Origin: Microbacterium sp. 1.5R
Lineage (GTDB): Bacteria > Actinomycetota > Actinomycetes > Actinomycetales > Microbacteriaceae
Assembly: GCF_001889265.1 (NCBI RefSeq)
Contig: NZ_CP018151.1
Span: forward strand, 1,240,001-1,304,000
Direction: 5' to 3'
Length of the DNA stretch: 64,000 nucleotides
Below the pieces are notes generated by a model. The model saw nothing but the letters and a program-made list of their open reading frames with translations, was not told the origin of the DNA and searched no databases. The position numbers and the translations under genes were made by a program. Every line of letters begins with the position of its first letter. The first letter of the stretch is position 1. Below, one piece after another: positions 25,027 to 33,851 of this stretch.

Positions 25027-26151
25027 ATGGCGCTGCGCGTTGGTGTGATCGGTGGAGGCCAGCTGGCTCGGATGATGATCGCTCCGGCGGTCGAACTCGG
25101 ACTCGAGCTGAGGGTGCTCGCTGAGGACGAGGGGATGTCCGCGCAGCTCGCCGCGACGGCGGTCGGCGACTACCACGACCTCGAGGTCGTCCGCGCGTTC
25201 GTCCGCGACGTGGACGTCGTCACCTTCGACCACGAGCACGTGCCGCAGGAGGTGCTGCGGGCACTGGTCGCCGACGGGGTCGCCGTGCACCCGGGGCCGG
25301 ACGCCCTGCAGTTCGCCCAGGACAAGCTCCTGATGAGGGCGAGGCTCGAAGAGCTCGGGGTTCCTCAGCCGGACTGGGCGCCGGTGCGCGACTCCTCCGA
25401 GCTGCAGGCATTCCTCGACGAGCACGACGGGCAGGGTGTCGTGAAGACGCCCCGCGGCGGATACGACGGCAAGGGAGTCCGCGTGGTCCGAGAGGCCGGC
25501 GAGGCTCAGGACTGGTTCGACGGGCTCGCCGACGGCGAGGCGCTGCTGGTCGAGGAGCTGGTCGGATTCGTGCGCGAGCTCGCGCAGCAGGTGGCTCGTC
25601 GTCCGGGCGGCCAGATCGTCGCCTACCCGGTGGTCGAGACGGTGCAGCGCGGGGGCGTGTGCGCAGAGGTCATCGCGCCGGCGCCTCATGCGGCCGAGCG
25701 CCTCGTCCGGGTCGCCGAGGAGATCGGTCGATCGATCGCGGAAGGACTCGGGGTCACCGGGATGCTCGCGGTCGAGCTCTTCGAGACCGACGATGAGCGC
25801 ATCCTCGTGAACGAACTCGCCATGCGTCCGCACAACAGCGGCCACTGGAGCCAGGACGGCGCAGTGACCGGGCAGTTCGAACAGCACCTGCGCGCTGTCG
25901 CGGACCTGCCCCTCGGCGACACCGCGCCTCACGCGGCGTGGTCCGTGATGGTGAACATCCTCGGAGGACCGCAGACCGGCACGCTCGGCGACCGTTTCGC
26001 CGGAGCCATGTCCGAGCATCCGTCGGCGAAGATCCACACCTACGGAAAGAGCCCGCGACCGGGTCGCAAGGTCGGGCACGTCAATGTGACGGGCGACGAC
26101 CTCGACGACGCGGTGTACGTCGCGCGCGCCGCGGCGGCGCACTTCGACTGA
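25027..26151 (+). CDS. purK: N5-carboxyaminoimidazole ribonucleotide synthase
   Basis: 374-residue ATP-grasp enzyme that converts AIR, bicarbonate and ATP to N5-CAIR in purine synthesis. It has the N-terminal GVIGGGQLARMM, the ATP-grasp region (VVKTPRGGYDGKGV, LVEELV) and NELAMRPHNSGHWS near the metal site. The ATG at 25027 has GGAGG 7 nt upstream (25015-25019), which decides against the ATG at 25000. purE follows 61 bp later. Confidence 0.96.
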   Translation: MALRVGVIGGGQLARMMIAPAVELGLELRVLAEDEGMSAQLAATAVGDYHDLEVVRAFVRDVDVVTFDHEHVPQEVLRALVADGVAVHPGPDALQFAQDKLLMRARLEELGVPQPDWAPVRDSSELQAFLDEHDGQGVVKTPRGGYDGKGVRVVREAGEAQDWFDGLADGEALLVEELVGFVRELAQQVARRPGGQIVAYPVVETVQRGGVCAEVIAPAPHAAERLVRVAEEIGRSIAEGLGVTGMLAVELFETDDERILVNELAMRPHNSGHWSQDGAVTGQFEQHLRAVADLPLGDTAPHAAWSVMVNILGGPQTGTLGDRFAGAMSEHPSAKIHTYGKSPRPGRKVGHVNVTGDDLDDAVYVARAAAAHFD

Positions 26152-26200
26152 GCGTGCGGTCAGGGGTGTGCCGTTCGGGGTTTCTCCCAGCACCAGACCG

Positions 26201-26206
26201 TAGCCT
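26201..26206 (+). promoter_or_regulatory. Candidate leaderless promoter -10 (TAGCCT)
   Basis: TAGCCT ends 7 nt before GTG 26213, suggesting purE has its own leaderless transcript besides any read-through from purK. Confidence 0.5.
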
Positions 26207-26212
26207 GAGTGG

Positions 26213-26728
26213 GTGACTGAGCCACTGCACTCCTCCACCGCGCCCCTCGTCGGCGTCGTCATGGGTTCCGACTCCGACTGGCGCGTGATGAGCGACGCCT
26301 CTCAGTCGCTGAGCGACTTCGCTATCCCGCACGAGGTGGAGGTCGTCTCGGCGCACCGCACCCCCGACAAGCTCATGCAGTACGCGCGGGAAGCGCGCGG
26401 TCGCGGCATCCGTGTGATCATCGCAGGTGCCGGCGGGGCCGCTCATCTTCCCGGGATGCTGGCCTCGATGACCGCGTTGCCGGTCATCGGAGTCCCCGTT
26501 CCGCTCGCGTACCTCGACGGGATGGACTCGCTTCTCTCCATCGTGCAGATGCCCGCCGGAATCCCGGTCGCGACGGTGTCGATAGCGGGAGCGCGCAACG
26601 CGGGCATCCTCGCGGCGCGGATCCTCGGCACCTCGGACGATGACCTCGCGGATCGTGTCGAGGCCTACGCGCTCGACCTCGAAGCGCAGGTCGAGGAGAA
26701 GAACGATCGGCTGAAGGGGTCCCTGTGA
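26213..26728 (+). CDS. purE: N5-carboxyaminoimidazole ribonucleotide mutase
   Basis: 171-residue class I PurE that converts N5-CAIR to CAIR. Signature segments are [24 protein letters not shown] and [14 protein letters not shown]. The GTG start fits a TAGCCT box 7 nt upstream. The stop overlaps the GTG of the LCP gene (26725-26728), linking a purine gene to a wall-polymer ligase in one transcript. Confidence 0.96.
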   Translation: MTEPLHSSTAPLVGVVMGSDSDWRVMSDASQSLSDFAIPHEVEVVSAHRTPDKLMQYAREARGRGIRVIIAGAGGAAHLPGMLASMTALPVIGVPVPLAYLDGMDSLLSIVQMPAGIPVATVSIAGARNAGILAARILGTSDDDLADRVEAYALDLEAQVEEKNDRLKGSL

Positions 26729-28179
26729 CCCTTGCGCCGCCGCGAGGTACGGCGCGACCGCTGATCGAGAGCCGCCCGATCCGGCATCCGAACACCGCAG
26801 ATGCGGGGATGATGACCAAACGCGGGTGGTGGCTGGTGCTGCTCAACCTGCTGGTGCCCGGTTCGGCCCAGGTTCTCGCCGGCAATCGCAGGCTCGGACG
26901 CTTCGGTCTCGGGGCGACGCTGACCGCATGGCTGCTCGTGATCGTGGGCGCAGGGCTGGCGCTGTTCGCTCGTCCTGTGCTGCTGTGGCTCACGGTCGGC
27001 GGAGGCTGGTTCTCCGCGGTCATCCTGACTCTCGTCCAGGTGCTGCTGATCGCCTACCTCGTGCTGTGGGTGGTGCTCACCTTCGATGTGCTGCGGCTCG
27101 TCCGACTGGTCAGGGTCCCGGGCCCGTCCAAGTTCGCGATCCCACTCGTCGCCCTGCTTCTGCTCGGTCTCGTCGGAACCGGAACGGCATACGCGGCGTC
27201 GTACGTCGGCACAGCCCGGGGAACGATCAGTACGATCTTCGGACAGAGCGGGCCCAGCCTGCCGCCGAGCGAGGGGTATTACAACATCCTGCTGCTCGGA
27301 GCGGACAGCGGCGAGGGCCGAGACTCGATGAGGTTCGACAGCATCTCGGTGGTCTCGGTGAACGCGACCACTGGCGCCGTGACGATCACCGGGATCCCGC
27401 GCGAGCTGCCCAATGCACCCTTCAGCGAGGGAAGCCCGATGCAGGCTCTGTATCCGAACGGCTTCGAGGGTCACAGCTCCAGCGCGTGCGGCTGGAACGG
27501 CTGGATGAACCACGTGCGCAATGCCGCAGAGATCTGCCGTGACGACAACGGCACCGGCCTGTACCCGGACGCCGCATCGCACGGTTCCGATCCCGGCATC
27601 GAGGCGACCAAGGATGCGGCGGAGGGCGTTCTCGGCATCGAGATCCCGTACTACGTCTTCGTCGACATGCACGGCTTCGCGGCGCTCGTCGACGCGCTCG
27701 GCGGTGTGGACATCACTGTGACGGAGCGGCTGCCCAAGGGTGGCCCACCCGAGGGCACCGACCCGTATGACGTCGACGCATGGGCGATCGGGTGGATCGA
27801 GGTCGGCGAGCAGCACATGGACGGTGACACGGCGCAGTGGTATGCGCGATCGCGGTACACGACGAGCGACTGGGATCGGATGAAGCGCCAGCGCGAACTG
27901 CAGGAGGCGATCCTCGCGCAGTTCACCCCGCAGACGGTGCTCACGCGCTTCAACGAGGTGGCCGCCGCGGGTACCGCGCTGATCAGCACCGATCTGCCTC
28001 AGGACAAGCTGCCCGAGTTCTTCGACCTGATGACGAAGGCCCGAGAGCAGACCGTCGCCACGACCGAGCTCACTCCTGACAACGGGGTGGACGAGCACAC
28101 CCCTGACTACGGGTACATCCACGAGCTGGTCCGGCAGACGCTGCACCCGCCGACGGAGACGCCGACGCCGACTCCGTGA
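26725..28179 (+). CDS. LytR-CpsA-Psr (LCP) family cell-wall polymer ligase
   Basis: 484-residue membrane enzyme expected to transfer lipid-linked glycopolymers onto peptidoglycan or other envelope acceptors. About four hydrophobic segments occupy residues 35-155. The extracellular LCP domain starts near 175 with [20 protein letters not shown] and contains GIPRELPN and [20 protein letters not shown], whose Asp and Arg residues bind the pyrophosphate head group. The C-terminus is a short Pro/Thr tail. The GTGA overlap with purE implies co-expression. It is the only LCP gene in the window and could serve the large glycan locus downstream. Confidence 0.92.
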   Translation: MTLAPPRGTARPLIESRPIRHPNTADAGMMTKRGWWLVLLNLLVPGSAQVLAGNRRLGRFGLGATLTAWLLVIVGAGLALFARPVLLWLTVGGGWFSAVILTLVQVLLIAYLVLWVVLTFDVLRLVRLVRVPGPSKFAIPLVALLLLGLVGTGTAYAASYVGTARGTISTIFGQSGPSLPPSEGYYNILLLGADSGEGRDSMRFDSISVVSVNATTGAVTITGIPRELPNAPFSEGSPMQALYPNGFEGHSSSACGWNGWMNHVRNAAEICRDDNGTGLYPDAASHGSDPGIEATKDAAEGVLGIEIPYYVFVDMHGFAALVDALGGVDITVTERLPKGGPPEGTDPYDVDAWAIGWIEVGEQHMDGDTAQWYARSRYTTSDWDRMKRQRELQEAILAQFTPQTVLTRFNEVAAAGTALISTDLPQDKLPEFFDLMTKAREQTVATTELTPDNGVDEHTPDYGYIHELVRQTLHPPTETPTPTP

Positions 28180-28232
28180 TCGGTGACGTCGATCGGGATG
28201 TTCTCCCTCGAACGGCCGGTGCACATGAGTGA

Positions 28233-28274
28233 GCCCACGGCCGCCACCTGAGAGTGAAGGTGGCGGCCGTGGGC
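28233..28274. terminator. Bidirectional GC-rich hairpin
   Basis: Perfect 16-bp arms (28233-28248 and 28259-28274) with a 10-nt loop between convergent genes; no U tract. Confidence 0.7.
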
Positions 28275-28299
28275 CTCCGGTTCAGGACCGGATTCACCA

Positions 28300-28336
28300 G
28301 ACGACGGTGATCGGAGGGGGAGGGATCACCGTCGTC
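28300..28336. terminator. Second hairpin between convergent genes
   Basis: Perfect 13-bp arms (28300-28312 and 28324-28336) around a G-rich loop, 26 bp from the first hairpin. It probably ends the minus-strand LPxTG gene. Confidence 0.6.
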
Positions 28337-28368
28337 CAGTCGGTTCCCGCTGAAAGCGGGGACCTGAC

Positions 28369-28950
28369 CTAGGCGCGCTTACGGCGCGTGACGCCTGTGG
28401 CGACGAGAACTCCACCAGCCACCAGAGCAGCTGCCCCACCTCCGAGAACCCACGGCGAGACGCTGCCGCCCGTGAGGGCGAGCTCGAGCCCGCCGCCGGT
28501 GAGCGGAAGCTCCGTGCCCGCGGCCGCGACACCGGGATCGTGGTCGCAGCTCACCGCTGAATCGTGGCCGTGCGAGACGGTGATCGTCGCCGTGTACGAC
28601 CGCGACCCGTCGAAGGCGAGCGCGTAGGAGCCCTCGCCGTCGGACGGCGGGCGGAAGGTGACGACGAGACTGCCGTCCGCCGCGGCCGTGTTACCCGAGA
28701 CAGCGGAGTCGCCCGCGTTGAGGCCCGAGACCGACACTCCGACGTTCTCAGACGGCAGGAAATAGCCTGCGCCGAAGACGACGGTGGACACTTCGCAGAT
28801 GTCGATGATCGGATCATCGACGCTCACCCGCGGCGTGCCGGCATATGAGTCGGACTCGGTCGGAACGACCGGCGAGGCGGAGGCGACAGCAGGTGCCATG
28901 AGCACGAGTACGCCAGCGGTAAGGCTGATGGCAGCCAGTTTCTTCAGCAT
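28369..28950 (-). CDS. Secreted LPxTG-type surface protein
   Basis: 193-residue exported protein with a signal peptide (KKLAAISLTAGV through ASA), an Ig-like or DUF-type beta domain (about 45-140, with DICEVSTVVF and VSCDHD as the only cysteines) and a C-terminal sorting region: TELPLTGG, a second similar motif LALTGG nine residues later, a hydrophobic helix and RRKRA. A sortase would anchor it to peptidoglycan; none is encoded here. The ATG at 28950 has GGGGAG 5 nt upstream and is preferred to the earlier start at 28992. Confidence 0.85.
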   Translation of the reverse strand: MLKKLAAISLTAGVLVLMAPAVASASPVVPTESDSYAGTPRVSVDDPIIDICEVSTVVFGAGYFLPSENVGVSVSGLNAGDSAVSGNTAAADGSLVVTFRPPSDGEGSYALAFDGSRSYTATITVSHGHDSAVSCDHDPGVAAAGTELPLTGGGLELALTGGSVSPWVLGGGAAALVAGGVLVATGVTRRKRA

Positions 28951-29093
28951 GATTCTCCCCAGAAATACACGCGGAATCGCCTTCGGATACACCCCTGCAT
29001 CCGACTGCGTGAGCTCTTCCTGTCCCCACGACAGAATTGCAGAACTCAGATATTCCCCAGTGAGAATGACCCTACATCATCGAAACAGGAAAG

Positions 29094-30854
29094 TCACGAC
29101 GCGCAACGCAGTTGTTCGCGGGACACGTCAGGCGCGGTGACCATGGGCGTGTGATCGACCACCGTCAGTCGTTCTCCGGCGCCGGTTCCCTGATATTCGA
29201 CGGTGATCGTCGACGATTCGCCCGGAGCCACCAGCACCTCGTGCTGAACGGCGGAGCGGGAGCCGAGCAGAGCCGTCTGCACGCTGATCTCTTCCCCGTC
29301 GCCGTCGATGTGGGAGGGGGTGGCACCCTCGGGCCCGTACACCGTGACCAGGGTCCTGGTCGACCCGGCGGGCACTCCGTAGAACCCGTTAGCGGTCACG
29401 TATGGCGGCAGCGCCGTCCCGGCGTCCGCGGGCGCGTCGTTCTTCCAGGTCACCGTCACCTGCGTGGTCGGTTCGCCGTCGCACGTGCCGATCGACGTCG
29501 TGATGGCCGCGTCCGCGTAGAAGTCCATCTTCCCGCCGGTCGTGTCGTTGAAGAGCACGCCGACGTGGGTCTGGGGGCCGTCCTCGGGCAGCGCCCCGCC
29601 GAGCGTCGACGCCGACAGGATCGCCTCCTCATCCTCATGCGCGCTCCAGATGCGGATGCGTCGCTCATCGGCAGACTCCGCGAGAGCGGCGACGAGATCC
29701 TTCGGGGCGGCCTCCGTGAGCGCGGCGGACAGAAGCGCTCCCGCGGCCTGCGAGAAGACCTCGTCCTGCGCGGACGGGTCGGGCACGCTCGCGTAGATCT
29801 CTGAGAGCAGCAGGTTCACGACGGTGTCCTCCGTGGCGGTGAACGGCCCGAACGCGAGCGGACCCGTGGCTGCGATCAGGTCTTCCGTCATCACCGCGTC
29901 GACCGCGATGACGCCGTCGACAGATTGCCCGAAGCGGTTCTGCCAGCGCGTCGCGATCGCCGGCCCGGCCTCGGTGAAGTCGGGGATGCTCGTCAGGTTC
30001 TGCAGGTATCGACCGGGGCGGTCCTCGAAGAGGGCCACGGTCGATTCGCTGAGCGGGATCGGCGTGTCGAGGGCCGGGAAGTCCTGCGTGGAGGCCTGCT
30101 GCACGAGCGTGATCCGGCCGTTCTCGGCGTGCAGCAGGGCGATCGCCCCGATGATTCCGCCGGACGATCGCAGCTCGGCATTGTTCTGCATCGCGAGCAC
30201 ATAATTGCGGGGACCCTCTCCGCCGAGCATGCTCGGCAGCAGCGCGGACGCTCCATGCAGCGCTCCCACGACGGTGGCAGCCTGCGTGACGGCCGATCGC
30301 ATCTCTCGCACGGCATCAGCGAGCGGAGGAATCGTCGCGCCCGCGTCGATGTCGAGCGCTCGCGTCTCCGCAGAGGTCAGCGTGGCACTCGCCTCAGCCA
30401 ACGGGGGCTCGATCTGCGCGAAAGGCGTGAGGTCCACGACGCCGCCCGAGAGGCCCAGACTCGCCAGATCGAGTTCCTCAGCGGCGGCCAGCACCGGAAC
30501 GAGCGCGTCCGACGCGACGTCGTCGGCGATCTCGGCGACGTCTCTCACCGCTGAGAAGTTCGGTCCGAGCCAGGGCAGCAGACCGAAGCCTGACCAGATC
30601 GGATCTGATGTCAGGTCGTGCGCGGACCCCGCGTGGTGAGCGATGCGCGCAGAGAGCGCCGCGGCCGTGTCGAGGTCGCCCTGCCCGATCGCCTGCTTGA
30701 GCTTCGACGACGCCGCGGAGACCTGCTGCAGATCGTTCACAGCACCGATCCCACGGATGCCGACCCAGCCGATCGCGAGCACGATGAGGGTCACGATCAC
30801 GCCGATGGTCCACCGCAACCATCGACGACGCACAGGCAGACGTCCGTCACTCAC
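29094..30854 (-). CDS. DUF4012 family membrane-anchored protein
   Basis: 586-residue protein with one N-terminal membrane segment (about residues 14-36) and a large extracytoplasmic DUF4012 domain, found in actinobacterial polysaccharide clusters. Recognisable parts are the helical start (NDLQQVSAASSKLKQAIGQG), NYVLAMQNNAELRSSGGIIG and VGVLFNDTTGGKMDFY. Activity is not known. GTG 30854 is chosen (TTGAAT ends 7 nt upstream); a TTG at 30866 would add four residues. It lies next to the LPxTG protein on the same strand, divergent from the glycosyltransferase at 30964. Confidence 0.85.
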   Translation of the reverse strand: MSDGRLPVRRRWLRWTIGVIVTLIVLAIGWVGIRGIGAVNDLQQVSAASSKLKQAIGQGDLDTAAALSARIAHHAGSAHDLTSDPIWSGFGLLPWLGPNFSAVRDVAEIADDVASDALVPVLAAAEELDLASLGLSGGVVDLTPFAQIEPPLAEASATLTSAETRALDIDAGATIPPLADAVREMRSAVTQAATVVGALHGASALLPSMLGGEGPRNYVLAMQNNAELRSSGGIIGAIALLHAENGRITLVQQASTQDFPALDTPIPLSESTVALFEDRPGRYLQNLTSIPDFTEAGPAIATRWQNRFGQSVDGVIAVDAVMTEDLIAATGPLAFGPFTATEDTVVNLLLSEIYASVPDPSAQDEVFSQAAGALLSAALTEAAPKDLVAALAESADERRIRIWSAHEDEEAILSASTLGGALPEDGPQTHVGVLFNDTTGGKMDFYADAAITTSIGTCDGEPTTQVTVTWKNDAPADAGTALPPYVTANGFYGVPAGSTRTLVTVYGPEGATPSHIDGDGEEISVQTALLGSRSAVQHEVLVAPGESSTITVEYQGTGAGERLTVVDHTPMVTAPDVSREQLRCAS

Positions 30855-30860
30855 CCCTGC

Positions 30861-30866
30861 ATTCAA
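30861..30866 (-). promoter_or_regulatory. Weak candidate leaderless -10 (TTGAAT)
   Basis: TTGAAT ends 7 nt before GTG 30854; it departs from TAnnnT at the second base. Confidence 0.3.
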
Positions 30867-30951
30867 GCACGAAGCGAGATATCTGCGGCGGACGGCCCCG
30901 CAATCCTCCGCGCACCCGGTGCTGCTCCCAGGTTCGGGGCGGGTGGGCGAT

Positions 30952-30957
30952 TACTGT
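30952..30957 (+). promoter_or_regulatory. Candidate leaderless promoter -10 (TACTGT)
   Basis: TACTGT ends 7 nt before the ATG at 30964, which has no ribosome binding site. Confidence 0.5.
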
Positions 30958-30963
30958 TGTCGC

Positions 30964-32037
30964 ATGGGTGCTCGGCTGCGTGTTGTTCTGGATCAGCTGA
31001 CGCATGTCGTGCACGCGGACCACGCCTCAGCGGCGTCGGACCTCACCGCTGCGCTCATCTCGACCGCCCCCTCCGGGTGCGAGGTCGAGGCCATCGTCCC
31101 GTCGGGCGTCGACGTGCAGATCCCGGGTCTGGTCGACGTGCGCAGACTGTCACTCGCGCGGCGCGAGCTCGCGGCGTCCTGGCAGTTGGGCATCGTCCCC
31201 GGGGTGGGCGGGGGGCTCATCCACTCGCCGACCCTGATGGCTCCGCTGGTGCGTCACGACCGCTTGCACGACCTCGATCAGACGACAGTCACGCTGTGGG
31301 ATCTGCAGGCGTGGGACGAGCCGGATTCGCTCACCAAGTCCGTGGTCGCCTGGCAGCGGGCGATGCTGAAGCGAGCCGTCAAGCACGCGGATGCCGTCGT
31401 GGTGCCCTCCCACTCGGTCGGTGAGCGACTGGCGGAGATCGCGAAGCTGAGCGGACGGATTCGCGTCATCCCTGGGGCCGCCCCAACTGCTCTGGTGATG
31501 CCACTCGACGCGCGAGAACGACGAGCCGCTCTGTCCCTGACGGAAGGGTATGTGCTGCTCACCGGATCGGCGCAGTCGCTCGAGCACGGCTTCCGGGCAG
31601 CTGTCGCATCCGGCAGGGATGCCGTCGTGCTCGATGCTCCGGAAGGGGCAGAACCGCGACTCGTCGAGGTCGCAGTGGCCGCAGGGCTGCCTGAAGCACG
31701 GGCCCACATCCGTGGCGCTCTGTCGACGGAGGATCGGGCGGCCGTCTTCGCCGGGGCGTCGGCGCTGGTCGCGACCAGCCCACGCGCTGCGTGGCCATGG
31801 CGTGCGGTCGAGGCCATGACCCTCGGTGTGCCGGTGGTCGCCGTGGACAGCGGAGTCCATCAGGATGTGATCGCTGACGGGGGCGCGATCGTGCCGTCGA
31901 CCGAGATGGCCGAGGCCGTCGTCGATGCGGTCGGCGACGGCGCACGGCGTCTGAGCGTGCTCGGCGCGGATCGATCGAGGTCGTTCTCCTGGCTCGGCGC
32001 GGCCGAGCGTGTGTGGGGACTCCACGCGGATCTCTGA
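30964..32037 (+). CDS. GT4-type glycosyltransferase
   Basis: 357-residue GT-B glycosyltransferase. Likely a mannosyl- or rhamnosyl-type retaining enzyme using a nucleotide sugar, soluble or peripheral. Visible segments are VVVPSHSVGERLAE and IRVIPGAAPT in the domain linker, and SPRAAWPWRAVEAMTLGVPVVA near the C-terminus, which matches the donor-binding EX7E-like region in a reduced form. No ribosome binding site precedes the ATG; the TACTGT box supports a leaderless transcript. The ABC exporter genes follow on the other strand. Confidence 0.85.
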   Translation: MGARLRVVLDQLTHVVHADHASAASDLTAALISTAPSGCEVEAIVPSGVDVQIPGLVDVRRLSLARRELAASWQLGIVPGVGGGLIHSPTLMAPLVRHDRLHDLDQTTVTLWDLQAWDEPDSLTKSVVAWQRAMLKRAVKHADAVVVPSHSVGERLAEIAKLSGRIRVIPGAAPTALVMPLDARERRAALSLTEGYVLLTGSAQSLEHGFRAAVASGRDAVVLDAPEGAEPRLVEVAVAAGLPEARAHIRGALSTEDRAAVFAGASALVATSPRAAWPWRAVEAMTLGVPVVAVDSGVHQDVIADGGAIVPSTEMAEAVVDAVGDGARRLSVLGADRSRSFSWLGAAERVWGLHADL

Positions 32038-32092
32038 GACGCACATCCGCGCGCGCGGTCGCCGAGCGCGCTGCGCCGGCGTCCGAGCGCTC

Positions 32093-32836
32093 TCAGGAGC
32101 GCATGACCTCGACGGCTTCCGCGCTCGGTCCGTCGAAGCGCACTTTGCCCTTCTGAAGCAGGATGCCGCGGTCGCAGAGGTTCGAGACCATGTTGAGGTC
32201 GTGGCTGACCACGACGAGCGTCTTCCCCTCAGCGTGCAGTTCGCGCACGCGAGCGAGGCACTTCTTCTGGAACGGCTCGTCGCCGACCGAGAGGATCTCG
32301 TCGATCAGCAGGACGTCCATCTCGGTGTGGATCGCCACGGAGAACGCGAGTCTGAGGAACATGCCGGACGAATAGTGCTTCACCTCGGTGTCGATGAACT
32401 GCTCGATCTCGCTGAACGCGACGATCTCGTCGTACCGAGCCTCGGTCTCCTTCTTGCTCATGCCGAGGATCGCGGCGTTGAGGAAGATGTTCTCGCGTCC
32501 GGACAGATCGGGGTGGAACCCCGCGCCGACCTCGATCAGGCCGGCGATGCGGCCGCGAGTGAGCACGGTGCCGGCATCGGGCTCGAGAACACCCGAGATC
32601 AGCTTGAGCATCGTCGACTTGCCCGATCCGTTGAAACCGAGGAGAGCGACGGATTCGCCCTGCTGGATGTCGAACGACACGCCGTCCAGGGCGTGGAAGT
32701 CGGTCGTCAGCGGCTTGCGACGGATCGCGGCGAGAGCCGTCTCCTTGATCGAATGCGTGTGCCGGAGCTTGAAGGTCTTGTGGACGTCGTCGATGATGAT
32801 CCGCGGAAGTGGCTGCGCATCAGAGATCTTGGGCAA
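32093..32836 (-). CDS. Polysaccharide ABC exporter, ATP-binding subunit (TagH/Wzt-like) 1
   Basis: 247-residue ATPase with Walker A GFNGSGKST, signature YSSGMFLRLAFS, Walker B VLLIDEIL and the switch His in VVSHDLN. The family-typical GLIEVGAGFHPDLSGREN segment identifies it as a glycan (not small-molecule) exporter. It lacks the C-terminal carbohydrate-binding extension seen in O-antigen Wzt. Its start overlaps the permease end by 17 bp, so the two form a transporter. Confidence 0.92.
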   Translation of the reverse strand: MPKISDAQPLPRIIIDDVHKTFKLRHTHSIKETALAAIRRKPLTTDFHALDGVSFDIQQGESVALLGFNGSGKSTMLKLISGVLEPDAGTVLTRGRIAGLIEVGAGFHPDLSGRENIFLNAAILGMSKKETEARYDEIVAFSEIEQFIDTEVKHYSSGMFLRLAFSVAIHTEMDVLLIDEILSVGDEPFQKKCLARVRELHAEGKTLVVVSHDLNMVSNLCDRGILLQKGKVRFDGPSAEAVEVMRS

Positions 32837-33740
32837 AGCGGCCCTCCAGTCGGCGGAAGACGAGCTGGCCGATGACCAGCGCGATGAGAGACGTCACGAG
32901 GGCGATGAGCCCGTACATCCACACGTCGGGGAGCGGGGACGCGTCAGGCCCGAGCGGGAACCAGACGCCGTAGTGGAAGAGCTCCACGGCGGCGGTGATG
33001 GGGTTCAGTCGATAGAGGACGAAGAGCCAGTCGGGTACGACATTGGCGACCTGCGTCCACTCGTACATCACGGGGGAGGCCCAGATCGCGACCATCACGA
33101 TGATCTCGACGAAGCTCTGCGCATCGCGGAACGTCACGTTGATCGACCCGAAGAAGAGCCCGAGGCCACTGGCGAGCACGGCGATGATGACGAGTGCGAG
33201 AAGGATGGCGCCGAGCGAGGCGAAGGTGGGCGCCCACCCGAAGAACAGCGAGATGGCGATCACGACGATGATCTGCGGCACCGTGTTCACGGCGGCGATC
33301 ATCATGCTGGCGATCGGGAACATCTCGCGAGGCAGGTAGATCTTCTTGATGAGCGCCGCGTTGTCGACCAGGGACCGGGTGCCGTTGGAGAACGCCTCGT
33401 TGAAGAAGGTGACGACGGTGATGCCCGAGAGCAGATAGATCGGGAAGTAGTCGACGCGGTCGTTCAGGCCGAGGAACACGCCGATCGCGACGAAGAACAC
33501 CACGAACTGCACGAGTGGCTTCACGTACGACCACAGCCAGCCGAAGATGGAACCCCGATACCGGATCTGGACTTCCTTGCGCACGATGAGCGAGAGGAGA
33601 TGCCGTTGCCGGAAGACCTCGAGGAGCCCTCGATTCGCGCCAGGAGTCGTCATTCTCTGGTCGTCGGCTGTGCGAGCCTGTTGCACCGCGATTCCACCTT
33701 CCGAGGCGCCGACGGTCTCGGGCGCACCGAGAGCAATCAT
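32820..33740 (-). CDS. Polysaccharide ABC exporter, permease subunit (TagG/Wzm-like) 1
   Basis: 306-residue inner-membrane permease with six predicted helices and the ABC-2 polysaccharide exporter opening (LIVRKEVQIRYRGSIFGWLW), PREMFPIASM and LNPITAAVELFHYGVW near the end. It pairs with the overlapping ATPase to move an undecaprenyl-linked glycan outward. The ATG at 33740 has GGAGG 5 nt upstream and is preferred over the internal ATG at 33653, which lacks one. It reads divergently from the 33852 glycosyltransferase. Confidence 0.9.
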   Translation of the reverse strand: MIALGAPETVGASEGGIAVQQARTADDQRMTTPGANRGLLEVFRQRHLLSLIVRKEVQIRYRGSIFGWLWSYVKPLVQFVVFFVAIGVFLGLNDRVDYFPIYLLSGITVVTFFNEAFSNGTRSLVDNAALIKKIYLPREMFPIASMMIAAVNTVPQIIVVIAISLFFGWAPTFASLGAILLALVIIAVLASGLGLFFGSINVTFRDAQSFVEIIVMVAIWASPVMYEWTQVANVVPDWLFVLYRLNPITAAVELFHYGVWFPLGPDASPLPDVWMYGLIALVTSLIALVIGQLVFRRLEGRFAQDL

Positions 33741-33851
33741 ACGATCCTCCGCGCGGTGTCCCTGGCAGATCGATGGGGATGCGTCCGAACGCGCGGCACA
33801 GGCGCAACCCAGGGTCAGGGGCTGGGCCGCTGGTAGGATCGCGGAGGTCTC

